64,000 nt of DNA from Trachythela sp. YZ-2020 (GCA_016169945.1 JADLSH010000367.1:7034501-7098500); one strand, 5' to 3'. Positions 20,151-30,684 are shown, counted from the first letter of the stretch. Notes: generated from the letters alone by a model not told the origin. Program-made: numbers and translations.

Positions 20151-21940
20151 TTCATTACGAAAGGTTAAAGATGGCGGTAAGAGCTATTAAACAAGCTCTG
20201 TCTTTGCCAAACTATATGACATCTCATTTCGTTTCCAGAGTTATTCTACTGTTATTTGTGATCTATATTGTCGAAAGCGTAGCTAATAGAATCGGTAACG
20301 GAGTTGTTCGAGGCAATGAATCACTTTCGTGTATTGATTCTACTGCACGATCAACGTTCCAGTGGAAGTGGAACTCTAGAACCCGGCGTTCGTTCTCAAA
20401 GGCCAGGAACATTTACTACCCGAATTCGACAGCTACGTTTTCTTTCAGTCGAATAATTTTGAGCGGCGATGTCGAAGTAAATCCCGGAATGGATGGCGGC
20501 GGAGACGAGGGCACAAAATCTAACAAACGACAAAGTCAAAGAGCTCGAAATATTAAAATCGCTCATTTGAATATTCGTTCTCTTAAAGATAAAGACCACT
20601 GTATTTTAGCGAACGAGTTAACAATGAAGCATAAACTTGATATTTTTACCGTGTCAGAGACTTGGTTGAATAGCTCTGTTGCGGACGTTGAAGTGGAATT
20701 CCCTGGTTATATCCTATATAGACTTGATCGAAACGATAAAAGAGGTGGCGGTGTTTGTGCTTTTGTGAATCAAAGTTTTAAGGTCGAACGGTTGAGTGAA
20801 CTCTCTTACATTTCTGAAAGTGGGCTACATCAGTTATGGTTAAAAATCCAAGTGAGAAACTTTAAATCGTTTATAATATGTACAGCATACCGTCCACCGA
20901 AAACCCCTTTGTCCTGTTTCGAAACGGATTTTAGCGATACGTTAACCACAGTCATGACGCTGGACAAGCCGATCTATATCTTGGGTGACCTAAACGTTGA
21001 TGTCCTCAACATAAGTAATGATCAATCAAACGTACTTTTGGACTTTTGTGCTAGTTTTAACTTATCCCAAACGATCGATAAACCTACAAGAATAACTCAA
21101 ATTTCTAGAACACTTATTGATGTTATACTTGTTTCTAACAAGAAATTTATTAAGGAAACAAAAGTTATTCCAAATTCGATTAGCGATCATGACATGGTTG
21201 TTGCAGTTCTAAATTTGAAGAAATGCCGTTCGAAACCCTCCTATATTTCTATCAGGAGTTTTAGACATTATAATAAAGATCGGTTCTTGGAGGACATATC
21301 GAAGGCCCCCTGGTCAGTTATAGACAATTTTGACGATGTTGATGACTGCTTGAATGCTTTCAACTTATTATTTAATCAAATCCTAGATCAACATGCACCC
21401 ATCAGAACTGTTAAACTTAGAGCTCGGCCCAACCCGTTTGTTACTGACGAGATTCGTGACTTAATGAAACTAAGAGATCGTTGGCGAAAACTAGCTAGAA
21501 CCTCAAATAACTCAAGTGCTTGGCTGAAGTATAGAGATTTGAAACGTGCAGTCAAAAGCGAGTTACGGAAAGCCCAAAACGATTTCGTGACCCAGCGGAT
21601 AAATGATAACCCCAATGATGCCAGAAGCCTCTGGAAAACAATACGTTCGTGTATACCAAAAAAATCTGTCGGCAACCGAAGTTTTGACAAAGACGACATA
21701 GTTGTAGCAAACGAATTTAATGAATTTTTTACATCTGTCGGGAAAAGAACAGTTGATAAGATAAAGCAATTAGCTAGCGAGTGTAATTACACGCCATCAC
21801 AGCCTTTTGTGGCTAGAAGTTATGCACCCTCAGAACAATTTGCCTTTGAAACTGTGGAATGCTCCTTTGTTGAAGATATTGTCAACTCCATGCAAAAGAA
21901 CAAGGCTCCTGGAATCGATAAGATAACTCTCGGTCATTAA
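20135..21940 (+). pseudogene. LINE 2 ORF: 2A-like motif, APE endonuclease, linker
   Basis: The 601-codon frame starts with a hydrophobic stretch (VSRVILLLFVIYIVESVA). Residues 111-119 read GDVEVNPGM, matching the ribosome-skipping 2A consensus except that the essential final Pro is Met. The endonuclease follows: IKIAHLNIRSL, DIFTVSETWLNSSV (catalytic Glu), FIICTAYRPP, YILGDLNVDV, TLIDVILVS and SISDHDMVVAVLNL (catalytic SDH). The linker has HAPIRTVKLRARPNPFV and EFNEFFTSVGKRTV. The frame breaks at 21938-21940, at the start of the RT finger motif. The start could be the Met at 20135 or 20171. Confidence 0.9.
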
Positions 21941-21959
21941 GGACTGCTTACCAGCTATT

Positions 21960-23399
21960 GTGCCATGGGTTACTAAAATCATTAACGCTTCCTTTGTTAG
22001 TGGAGTTTTTCCATGCGCTTGGAAGTTGGCCGAGGTATGTGCGATTACAAAGGTCGGTGATCACGAATTAGCAAACAATAATAGACCTATTTCCCTACTA
22101 CCAGTGTTATCTAAAGTATGTGAAAAAATTGCGTTTATCCAACTATCATCGTATCTAGATATGCATCAAAGACTCTCCACAAGACAAAGTGGCAATAAGA
22201 AATGGCATTCAACAGAGACTTCGCTAATCCATTCAACCGATGCGATCTTTAAGGCTATGGATGAAAAGAAAATAACTGCGATGGTACTGCTAGATATGAG
22301 CAAAGCGTTTGATAGTATTGACCATTCTATATTATTATGCAAATTGCAGGATGTTGGTGTCTCATTCGAAGGTCTGTCGTGGTTTAGAAGTTATTTATTT
22401 CAGAGATACCAGGCTGTTCGAATAAACTCGGTGTTGTCTGAAAAGTTGCCAGTCGTCAGTGGTGTCCCACAGGGGAGTATTCTCGGACCCCTGCTCTTCA
22501 GTGTGTATGTAAACGATCTACCTTCCGTGAGTCAAGATTGCTTATCGGAATGTTATGTAGACGACACTAAACTTCTGAAGTCGCTTTGTGTAAAGGATTC
22601 CAACACTGCCATTACCAAAATAAATGGTGATCTTCTAAGAATACGCAATTGGAGTTTTGACAACTGCCTCCTGCTAAATCCTGACAAAACAAAATTAATG
22701 GTTTACGGCAGCCTGCAAATGTTGTTGAAATTAACGGATTTTAAACTATTCTTGCTTGGAAAAGAAATTGCTCCATCTGATTTTGCCAAAGACCTAGGAG
22801 TCAAATTTGATTCAAACTTGTCTTTTGACAAACATACTGTTGCGACTGTATCATCATGCATGTCAAGTTTAGCTCAGATTAGTCGGGCAAAGCATGCATT
22901 TAGCAAAGACCTATTAATTAAGATTGTTAATGCTTTAGTTTTTAGCAAGTTATTTTATTGTTCGTCAGTGTGGTCAAACACTTCAAATAGCAACATACGC
23001 AAATTACAATGTGTTCAAAATTTTGCAGCTCGCATCGTCAGTGGCACACGCAAATTTGAACATATTACTCCGGTGTTGAAAGAGTTGCGTTGGTTGCCAG
23101 TTAAATCACACTTATATTATCGTGATGCCACGTTGGCCTTTAAATGTATGACGGGTTGCGCACCTTCATACTTACGTTCTCAATTTATATCTAGAGGCGA
23201 AATTACAGGCCGTGAAACACGTAGCTCTCAGAAATTAAATATACCATTATTTAAGAGTGCCTCAGGACAAAAAACTTTCTACTATAGAATTGTTAGCTTG
23301 TGGAACAACATTGACGCGCAGTTGAAGTTATGCACCTCGATTCCCAGCTTCAAGTACAATCTAAGAAATCAGCTCAGAAATCAGCTTGAACTATCTTAG
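21960..23399 (+). pseudogene. LINE 2 reverse transcriptase
   Basis: A 479-codon frame continuing the polyprotein after one frameshift. RT motifs: NNRPISLLPVLSKVCEKIA, LLDMSKAFDSIDHSILLCKL (first catalytic Asp), SGVPQGSILGPLLFSVYVND and CYVDDTKLL (YVDD box). The thumb and C-terminal part follow (FYCSSVWSNTSNSNIRKLQ and TPVLKELRWLPVKSHLYY). The whole RT is open, and the element is the best preserved LINE here, so the insertion is comparatively young. The stop is at 23397-23399, about 110 bases before the 3' tail. Confidence 0.9.
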
Positions 23400-23544
23400 A
23401 GTAATAACAGTATAATTTTAATAATATTTTAGCCTTAGTTCATATAGTTTATATGTTGTACTGTATATTGTCACTGAAAAGCCCTAAATGGGGAGTTGTC
23501 AATAAATTCTCTATACTCTATACTCTATAATTAATATTCAGGGT

Positions 23545-23800
23545 ATGCGCACACATGACGTCATCATGCTATGCGCACAAGGGGATGTGCGCACTTAGGG
23601 TATTAATATTTAGGGTGTGCGTACAAGGGGTGTGCACACTTATGGGTGTGCGCACAAGAGGGGGTGTGCGCACTAATGGGTATGCGCACAAGGGGGAGGG
23701 AGTGTGCACACTAATGGGTGTGCGCACAAGAGGGGTGTGCGCACTAATGGGTGCGCGCACTTAGGGTATTAATATTCAGGATGTGCGCACATGACCTCGT
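23545..23800. repeat. GTGTGCGCAC minisatellite
   Basis: About ten degenerate copies of a 17-25-bp unit of the form GGGTGTGCGCACAAGGGG, with the self-complementary core TGTGCGCACA. AGGGTATTAATATTCAGG sequence occurs on both sides (23540 and 23765). Open frames in it on both strands are products of the repeat. Confidence 0.85.
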
Positions 23801-23969
23801 TTGTTCCCACTCTTTTAGGAGCCCGAGTATTTTGTGAATGATTACCATAAAAAAGTAATTAAATTAAATATTGGCACAATTATTCATTACCTTAAAATGT
23901 CGAGTTAGTAAAGGTGATAGGCGGAAATTTCATACTTAAATATGATTCTGATGTTTAGTAAATCGTTAA

Positions 23970-24052
23970 GCCAGGATGGCTGAGTTGGAAGGCGTTAGAC
24001 TTAAGATCTAGTGTGTGTTTACACGTCGGGGGTTCGAATCCCTCTCCTGGCA
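23970..24052 (+). tRNA. tRNA-Leu (anticodon TAA)
   Basis: The acceptor stem pairs GCCAGGA (23970-23976) with TCCTGGC (24045-24051), followed by discriminator A. The A box TGGCTGAGTTGG and B box GGTTCGAATCC match the RNA polymerase III consensus. The anticodon loop CTTAAGA carries TAA at 24002-24004. A long variable arm (TGTGTGTTTACACG) fits a class II tRNA-Leu. CCA is not encoded, and a T-run terminator begins at 24059. All structural parts are intact, so this is probably a functional nuclear gene, or a recent copy. Confidence 0.88.
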
Positions 24053-24183
24053 AAATACTTTTTCCTCTTTTATGTCACAGTCCGCTTAGACATATTCTCG
24101 TATCTAATATCACCTTATACGAAACGACTTAGACAGCTAATATAGCGACGCTTAACCTAGTAAAATATTATTGCCTTATGCGA

Positions 24184-24340
24184 AGTAATAACAAGCAGAA
24201 AGATAGCTTTCTAAAACGAGGCATAGTAAGCGTTGTTTAGGTCTTATAGAGCAATACAAATATATGTTTACCAAGCGATTGTATTAACATAGTTCTTACA
24301 GGGATTTAAACCTTACAAAGTTTCAAGCGTTTTAGATGTA
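24184..24340 (+). repeat. Dispersed repeat, copy A (similar to 53185-53350)
   Basis: Contains TATAGAGCAATACAAATATA, TGTTTACCAAGCGATTGTAT and AACAAGCAGAAAGATAG-like sequence, also found in the same order at 53185-53350 with scattered differences. In both places a 20-bp GATATCCTAAGATACTGTAT satellite lies downstream. Confidence 0.7.
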
Positions 24341-24584
24341 GCAGTATATACAAACATTGTATATAAACATTTAGCGCTTGTTAGGTAATTACGGGCAATT
24401 AAGATTTTCTAGCTTAAAAATTTGAATAAATTTACAATATATTATTATCGGACGGGGAAATATTGTACAATGTACATACCACGCACACAGAATTAATTTT
24501 TAAAACACATTTATTGATTATAATTTCTTTTACAGTGAATCATTGAATCCTAAAATTGAATAATTGAATATCGAGCGAGCCAAC

Positions 24585-25110
24585 CTCCGTATAGAGCGAG
24601 CTTAGCTTCGAGCCGAGCTCTAAGACGTAAGGATAGGCCCGAGCCGAGCTCTAACATATAAGGATAGGCCCGAGCCAAGCTTAGTATATATCTCCGATGA
24701 TATCCTAAGATATTGTATAATATCCTAAGATACTGTATGATATCCTAAGATACTGTATGATATCCTAAGATACTGTATGATATCTTAAGATACTGTATGA
24801 TATCTTAAGATACTGTATGATATCCTAAAATGATATCCTAAGATGCGGCATGATATCCTAAGATACTGTATGATATCCTAAGATACTGTATGATATCCTA
24901 AGATACTGTATGATATCTTAAGATACTGTATGATATCCTAAAATGATATCCTATAAGATACGGCATGATATCCTAAGATACTGTATAATCATGATATCCT
25001 AAAATGATATCCTAAGATACTGTACGATATCATAAGATACTGTATGATATCCTAAAATGATATCCTAAAATACGGCATGATATCCTAAGATATTGCATGA
25101 TATCCTGAAA
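24585..25110. repeat. Satellite array, 20-bp GATATCCTAAGATACTGTAT unit
   Basis: Starts with two copies of a CGAGCCGAGCTCTAA unit of about 42 bp (24611-24690), then about twenty copies of a 20-bp unit with the GATATC palindrome. Variants include TACGGCATGATATCC and truncated units CCTAAAATGATAT. The same unit forms arrays at 54475-54673 and 55907-56645. Confidence 0.9.
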
Positions 25111-26748
25111 TAAAGAAGATAAACATAAGGAAGATAAATTCCACTCCTCCCTCTACCTCTTTCTCTAACCCTAACTCTCTAAGTCTAACACTAATTTATT
25201 TACTCTAACACTTGTTCTACTTTTAACCCTAACCCTCGATCTAACTCCAACCCTTTCTCTAACCTTAACCCTAACCCTAACTCTGATACTTACGCTAAAA
25301 ATAAAATTTTCAAAACCACATATCTGTTGTCTTTGCATGGGCGGGGAGCGCCCCGATATCTTATGACTTATGACTTATGACTTATGACTTATGACTTATG
25401 ACTTATGACTTATGACTTATGACTTATGACTTATGACTTATGACTTATGACTTATGACTTATGACTTATGACTTATGACTTATGACTTATGACTTATGAC
25501 TTATGACTTATGACTTATGACTTATGACTTATGACTTATGACTTATGACTTATGACTTATGACTTATGACTTATGACTTATGACTTATGACTTATGACTT
25601 ATGACTCATGACTTTATGACTCATGACTCATGACTTATGACTTATGACTTATGACTTATGACTTATGACTTATGACTTATGACTTATGACTTATGACTTA
25701 TGACTTATGACTTTATGACTCATGACTTATGACTTATGACTGAGGACTTATGACTTATGACTTATGACTTATGACTTATGACTTAGGACTGACGACTTAT
25801 GACTTATGACTTATGACTTATGACTTATGACTTATGACTGACTGACTTATGACTTATACTCATGACTTAGTGACTTATGACTTATGACTTATCTATACTT
25901 ATGACTTATGACTATGACTTATGACTTATGACTTATGACTCTATGACTGACTTATGACTCTATGACTTATGACATGACTTATGAGTCATGACTTATGACT
26001 CCGCAGTTATGACTCATGACTTATGAGCTTATGACTCTATGACTATGTTATGACTTATATGACTTATGTCTTATGACTTGACTTGTGACTTATGACTTAT
26101 GACTTATGACTTTATGACTTTATGACTTATGCAGTCTGCGACTCATGACTTAAGTCTATAGTCTCCATGTCATAAGTCATAAAGTCATGAGTCATAAGTC
26201 ATAAGTCATAAGTCATGAGTCATAAAGTCATAAAGTCATAAAGTCATAAAGTCATAAAGTCATAAAGTCATGAGTCATAAGTCATAAGTCATAAGTCATA
26301 AGTCATAAGTCATAAGTCATAAGTCATAAGTCATAAGTCATAAGTCATAAGTCATAAGTCATAAGTCATAAGTCATAAGTCATAAGTCATAAGTCATAAG
26401 TCATAAGTCATAAGTCATAAGTCATAAGTCATTAGTCATAAGTCATAAGATATCGGGGTGCTCCCCGCCCATGCAAAGACAACAGATATGTGGTTTTGAA
26501 AATTTCTATTTTTAGCGTAAGTATCAGAGTTAGGGTTAGGGTTAAGGTTAGAGAAAGGGTTGGAGTTAGATCGAGGGTTAGGGTTAAAAGTAGAACAAGT
26601 GTTAGAGTTAATAAATTAGTGCTAGACTTAGAGAGTTAGGGTTAGAGAAAGAGGTAGAGGGAGGAGTGGAATTTATCTTCCTTAATTTTATCTTCCTTAT
26701 TTCAGGATATCATGCAATATCTTAGGATATCATGCCGTATCTTAGCAA
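25066..26748. repeat. Large palindrome: inverted arms with a 7-bp satellite core
   Basis: The left arm begins in the 20-bp satellite, runs through a unique segment of about 230 bp (25105-25350, with CCCTAA-type repeats and TGGGCGGGGAGCGCCCCG), then a TTATGAC array of about 800 bp. The centre is near 26155. The right arm mirrors it: a GTCATAA array of about 285 bp, the same unique segment in reverse (26448-26690), then two satellite units. The two arms are close to identical in the unique part. The sequence could extrude a very long hairpin. It lies directly upstream of the capsid gene block. Confidence 0.9.
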
Positions 26749-26772
26749 TATCCGTATAAAGTAGCAATATCC

Positions 26773-27039
26773 ATGGCTGGAATAATAACGACAGTGGTCA
26801 TTGGTGCGAGAAAAGCGTTAAAACTTCGTGCGAAGGCTACGTCTAAGTTTGGTAAGGCTGTGGCAAATCTAGCAAAGAAGTTTGGACCAGTATTGGCAGC
26901 TGTAGCAAACATTCTCTCAAAGGTTCTAATGTTGGGAGCAAACGGAATTATGTTTCTCTCCAAAAACCTTTGGCTCCTTGCCTTAGTACTAACCTACTTC
27001 ATCTACAACGAGTACAAGGACTACCGAAGAAAAGTATGA
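26773..27039 (+). CDS. Small basic membrane protein upstream of the capsid gene
   Basis: An 88-codon frame: a basic N-terminal third (ARKALKLRAKATSKFGKAV), then two hydrophobic stretches (VLAAVANILSKVLMLGAN and LWLLALVLTYFIYNEY). The stop overlaps the capsid start in the sequence ATGA (27036-27039), so the two were probably translated from one transcript. A short basic, hydrophobic protein next to the capsid gene recalls minor virion or core peptides of Polinton-type elements; the exact role is unknown. The frame is intact. Confidence 0.65.
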   Translation: MAGIITTVVIGARKALKLRAKATSKFGKAVANLAKKFGPVLAAVANILSKVLMLGANGIMFLSKNLWLLALVLTYFIYNEYKDYRRKV

Positions 27040-28271
27040 CCACTAGAATGAACGAACTTATTCCAGGTTTTGAAAAGATTAAGATGACTGAAATTAAGGG
27101 TGTAAGAACATATAACACAGTTACCTTTAATCCAAACAAAGCCAATCCAGGTGAGGAAGTATACGTTACAGTACCAAAGCTGAGGCCAAATGTATGTCTG
27201 GTACCTAATACAATTAGCCTTTCAGCCAGATTTAAGAACAAGAACGCGAAGTCGTGGTTTCTAAATAATCTAGGAAGATTTTTGTGTGAAAGACTCACCA
27301 TCAAAGTTGGAGGTGAAGTAGCCTACGACAATACAGGTGAAGGTCTGTATGGTGTATACGGCGATCTTTGGAGATCTAGTAAGGAAAGAGCGAACATGGT
27401 GGAGTATGGTGTTGCCTATGAAAACACAAGAAAGTTGTTGTCTGAGGATGACAGTGCTGATCCAACAGAGTACTCTGACAGCTATATACACAAGGTCTTT
27501 GATGATAGGATAAAGATTAAGTTGGGGAAGATCTTAAATGATCAGGGACTATACGCTCCATATGGAATGAATAGCGATATACAGTACAAGATCACATTAC
27601 CATCAGCCGACAAGATTATGGCAGCACAAAGTGGACAAAAGATTGAGGGTTACTCTCTGGAAAACATTGAGCTAGAGTATGAGACTATAGAGAATCCAGA
27701 GCTCGCAAGTCAGGTCCCTGAGGGATATGATATTGGAAGATCTCTCTCCTATGAGCATGTAACACTAATGAAGACAACAGAGTGGAGAAAGGACACTACA
27801 CTGATTAACGAGGCAATCAATCTCCCAAGGAAGAGTATGAAGGCCATTGTTCTACTTTTCAGACATAAAGACTCAACAGATAGTGAGAGCTATGTATTCC
27901 CTTCAAGCAAGAATGTGAAGGTTACAATAGAAGGGATGCCTAATGCCGTCTACAGCCAGGGCATGCATGTGTCTAAGTTCTTCAATGAGGCAAAGAGGTT
28001 CTTGCTGAACAGAAAAAGAGACACCCTGTCAATCAGAGACTACTTCTATGGAAACAAGTTCGCGTTCATTGTTGACCTCAGATCATTCAATGATAATAAC
28101 ATTACAGGAGCTGGTTTGATGGTTCTTAACGCGCAACCCGGAATTCTCTTGGAGATAGAAAAGACTCAAACGGGTAAGGACGTCATGTGTAGCATCTTCG
28201 TAGCATCTGACGGACTCATTAACATTGTTAACAAATCTCTACAAGGTATTAGCTACCAAAAAACTACTTAG
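27036..28271 (+). CDS. Major capsid protein of a Polinton/adintovirus-like element
   Basis: A 411-codon frame with no stop or frameshift. I chose the Met at 27036 because it overlaps the upstream stop (ATGA) and the sequence from there (MTTRMNELIPGFEKIK) fits the family start; the longer frame from 26970 overlaps the neighbour in another frame. The sequence belongs to a large family of uncharacterised cnidarian proteins found beside A32-type ATPases. Family features: TFNPNKANPGEEVYVTVPKL near the N-terminus, KSWFLNNLGRFL, LSYEHVTLMKTTEWRKDTTL in the middle and GAGLMVLNAQPGILLEIEK near the end. It is predicted to be a double-jelly-roll virion subunit; this assignment rests on context and memory of the family, and no structure could be computed. 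Confidence 0.8.
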   Translation: MTTRMNELIPGFEKIKMTEIKGVRTYNTVTFNPNKANPGEEVYVTVPKLRPNVCLVPNTISLSARFKNKNAKSWFLNNLGRFLCERLTIKVGGEVAYDNTGEGLYGVYGDLWRSSKERANMVEYGVAYENTRKLLSEDDSADPTEYSDSYIHKVFDDRIKIKLGKILNDQGLYAPYGMNSDIQYKITLPSADKIMAAQSGQKIEGYSLENIELEYETIENPELASQVPEGYDIGRSLSYEHVTLMKTTEWRKDTTLINEAINLPRKSMKAIVLLFRHKDSTDSESYVFPSSKNVKVTIEGMPNAVYSQGMHVSKFFNEAKRFLLNRKRDTLSIRDYFYGNKFAFIVDLRSFNDNNITGAGLMVLNAQPGILLEIEKTQTGKDVMCSIFVASDGLINIVNKSLQGISYQKTT

Positions 28272-28308
28272 TTTTGTATGTATGTATACATAAAATTTTT
28301 TTAAATAA

Positions 28309-28911
28309 ATGGAAACACCGTTCAATATGATGATTCTAGGTATGACTGGATGTGGGAAGACATACTAGTTACTCGAAATGTTAGAGAAAGATTACAAAAA
28401 CCACTTTGACTATATCTTTCTTATTTGTCCAACCTATGAGTGGAATCAAACCTATCAAAGTTGGAAATACAAGGACGATGAAAACTTTATCCCTATACCT
28501 TGCGATCAAGATAGAGTGGACGACTATCTAAAAGACATTCTGAGTGTCTTTAGTGGGACAAATAGTCTAATCATTCTCGATGACTGTGCTAGTGGCCAAT
28601 CCGTTAAGAACAGAACAAGTGAGTTAGTTAAGCTTGCATGCTCGGCAAGACATTATAACCTGAGTACCATTGTAATTACGCAACAACTAACATCCATCGC
28701 AAAGCGATACAGAGAGATCATATCCAAGTTGGTAACGTTCTACAACCCTAACAGAAAGGTTATGCAGATAATTATGGATGAGTCCCTCAACATTTCAAAG
28801 GTTGAGGAGAAGGAAATTGTGGGAAAGTTAAAATATAATAAGAGAAGATTAAAAAAGACTACGACAGAAAACAAGTTAATGAAGTTAACGAGTTCATCTC
28901 AAACAGCCTAA
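28309..28911 (+). pseudogene. A32/FtsK-like genome-packaging ATPase, one internal stop
   Basis: From the ATG at 28309 the Walker A motif reads LGMTGCGKT, then a TAG stop at 28366-28368 interrupts; the frame resumes immediately (LLEMLEKDYKNHFDYIFLIC). Walker B is SLIILDDC with two acidic residues, followed by a sensor-like STIVITQQL. These are the motifs of the ATPase that pumps DNA into the capsid. The C-terminus may be frameshifted at the A run near 28850. The gene starts 37 bases after the capsid stop on the same strand. The ATPase-capsid pairing supports the element identification. Confidence 0.85.
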
Positions 28912-28931
28912 TCTCAAAGTTCACAGAGTTA

Positions 28932-28982
28932 ATGAAAAATCTAAACATGGTTGAAGACTCTACCGAGATGGAAAAAGAGCTG
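28932..28982 (+). pseudogene. Small Polinton membrane protein, 5' part
   Basis: The frame MKNLNMVEDSTEMEKEL starts at 28932 and is cut by a 1.1-kb inverted-repeat element. The same frame resumes at 30106 in LTDNQLLKKDLKSIVGYI. The split copies meet in phase if one CTG triplet is counted as a 3-bp target duplication. Confidence 0.55.
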
Positions 28983-30105
28983 GGGCCGGTTGTATCAAAG
29001 GTGGATAAATCGCTATCCGGTGGATAAGTCGCTATCCAGCGGATAAATTTTATCCAGAGTAAAAATCGCGTTGTACGAAGCTTGGATAGCGTTGCCCGGC
29101 GGATAAAAATGTACTATCCGTCAGATAAATTTATCCGAGGTCCGGAGGTAGTTTAAATCCACTATCCAGCGGATGAACCCGAAGTTCCAAGACAAAACAG
29201 TAAATATTTCGGATGAAAGAGGGTCGGATTGAGACAGAAAGGCGATAATTATGTTTATAAGTCAACATCCTTAATGCAATAAACATAAGTACTCACTTTT
29301 GTTGTTTTTTATATTTTTTTGACTGAATATCCCATGTCGGTGGCAGTGTCGACCGGCATTCTTCTTCAGATCCTTCTCTTTTATATAGTTTGAAAACAAG
29401 CAGTAAATTTCTCACTTTTAGACAGTTTAAAAACACGATGAACGTACCGAGGATACTACTTGGAAAACCAAACAAATTAGGCAATAGAAAACAAGACGGC
29501 GAATTTTGTTCGTTCGCTTTGATTAGCCAATCAAAACTTGAGAGAAAATGTCCTTAAAATTGTTATGAAATGTGTGCAAGGTCAAGGAACAAAATATTTA
29601 ATGTATTCTACAGGAAAAAGTATACTCAACTCATATACTAAACAGTTTCTGCCTCTGCTGTTGTCTTCGCATAAACAAATATCGTGAAATGCTAGCTAGT
29701 GAATAAAAACACCAGACGTACTTCACGTACTATGAAAATGTACAACAAAATCATACAAGTCTGACTATATTAATACTAATGACGACGGACTGAAAAAGAA
29801 CAATACAACCAACAACGGGAAATTTATCGCAAGTTAATTCAAGATATGGATGGATTTTATACAAGTTAAATTATAAAGTTCACAAAAGCTCAGCAACAGC
29901 TGACGTTGAGGTAAGAAATTTCAGGAAAATCCGGTTTTTTGCGGTTAAATTTAAGCTTATCCGACGGATAGCTATCCACCCTGCTATCCGTGCTTCGTAC
30001 AACGCATTTATATCCAACGGATAACTATCCATCGGATAGAAGATTTATCCATCGGATAGGACTTATCCACTGATAACTTATCCACCTTTGATACAACCGG
30101 CGCCC
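28983..30105. mobile_element. 1.1-kb non-autonomous inverted-repeat element
   Basis: The left end GGGCCGGTTGTATCAAAGG and the right end CCTTTGATACAACCGGCGCCC are inverted, and the subterminal regions are full of GGATAA/TTATCC motifs in both orientations (about 28999-29170 and 29955-30085). TTGTACGAAGC and GCTTCGTACAA also mirror each other. CTG flanks both sides (28980-28982 and 30106-30108). The interior has no recognisable gene; the small frame at 29293-29484 (minus) shows no domain. Confidence 0.75.
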
Positions 30106-30249
30106 CTGACCGATAACCAACTGTTAAAAAAGGATCTGAAAAGTATTGTTGGTTATATCACACCATACATCACACTTGTTGGACTTCTCTGTGGAGGAGT
30201 TATTGTTGGGAAACATATGTTTAATGGAAAGGCAAAGCAAGATGAGTAA
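30106..30249 (+). pseudogene. Small Polinton membrane protein, 3' part
   Basis: Continues the frame begun at 28932. It encodes a polar segment, then a hydrophobic helix (ITPYITLVGLLCGGVIVG) and a short basic tail ending KHMFNGKAKQDE with TAA at 30247-30249. A membrane-anchored virion protein downstream of the ATPase is plausible but not shown. Confidence 0.55.
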
Positions 30250-30432
30250 TTTTTCTAAAAAATATATTTTTAGAAAAACAAATTATCTGACTAGGTGTGG
30301 ATATAAAGGTGGTGCTGACGCTATTTCAGCTTGATCAGTTGGTGGTCTTTGTGATGAGATTGTGTTAATAACCTCTCTAGCTGTCCTTCTACTAGACACC
30401 TCTCTGTCTAGCCACCTCTCTTTCTTATATCA

Positions 30433-30684
30433 CTAACACCCCTCCTTACTCCTTTGTTTCCTCCAACAAGTGCCGCTGCACCACCCACACGCGGCTAATA
30501 CTATTGGAGATGGAAATATAATGGCAAAGGCTACACCTCCTATGATTAGGGTAGATGATAGAAATGTCTTACCAAGTACCTTAAGTCTCTGCATATTTAG
30601 CTGTTTCTTCGTTGATGATAGAGACTTTATAATGCTGTTCCTTAGATTTATAAGTTCTTCTTCCGTAAGTATACTACTACTCAT
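30433..30684 (-). CDS. Small Polinton protein with a hydrophobic C-terminal segment
   Basis: From the Met at 30684 (MSSSILTEEELINLRNSIIK) the 83-codon frame has an amphipathic helical first half rich in Lys, Leu and Ser. A hydrophobic segment follows (LSSTLIIGGVAFAIIFPSPI), then a Cys-rich basic tail (CGWCSGTCWRKQRSKEGC). The tail may be altered by decay. No known domain. It lies on the strand opposite to the capsid block, just downstream of the zinc/SAP gene. Confidence 0.5.
   Translation of the reverse strand: MSSSILTEEELINLRNSIIKSLSSTKKQLNMQRLKVLGKTFLSSTLIIGGVAFAIIFPSPIVLAACGWCSGTCWRKQRSKEGC

Larger units (their letters stand above)
20135..23530 (+). mobile_element. LINE 2: near full-length L2/CR1-like retrotransposon
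   Basis: It carries an N-terminal hydrophobic segment, a 2A-like motif, an APE-type endonuclease and a complete reverse transcriptase, broken by a single frameshift. The 3' end has the sequence GAAAAGCCCTAAATGGGGAG, then AATAAA, then short tandem repeats (CTCTATA type, 23509-23530), comparable to the ends of LINE 1 and LINE 4. It is inserted in the Polinton between the small minus-strand genes and the tRNA/satellite region. Confidence 0.9.

Noticed and set aside
23555..23764. 69-codon frame on plus and 63-codon frame on minus in the GTGTGCGCAC repeat
   Set aside because: Both are translations of the minisatellite, with repetitive peptides and no unique sequence.
24697..25110. CRISPR-like array
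   Set aside because: The units are adjacent with no unique spacers, the context is eukaryotic, and the array is a 20-bp satellite with GATATC.
25140..25290. CCCTAA-type repeats as a true telomere or interstitial telomere
   Set aside because: The repeats are degenerate, short, mixed with CTAACTC variants, and mirrored in the right arm at 26522-26670, so they belong to the palindrome unit.
26970..27035. Upstream Met at 26970 as capsid start
   Set aside because: It would overlap 70 bases of the preceding gene in another frame; the ATGA overlap at 27036 is the simpler start.
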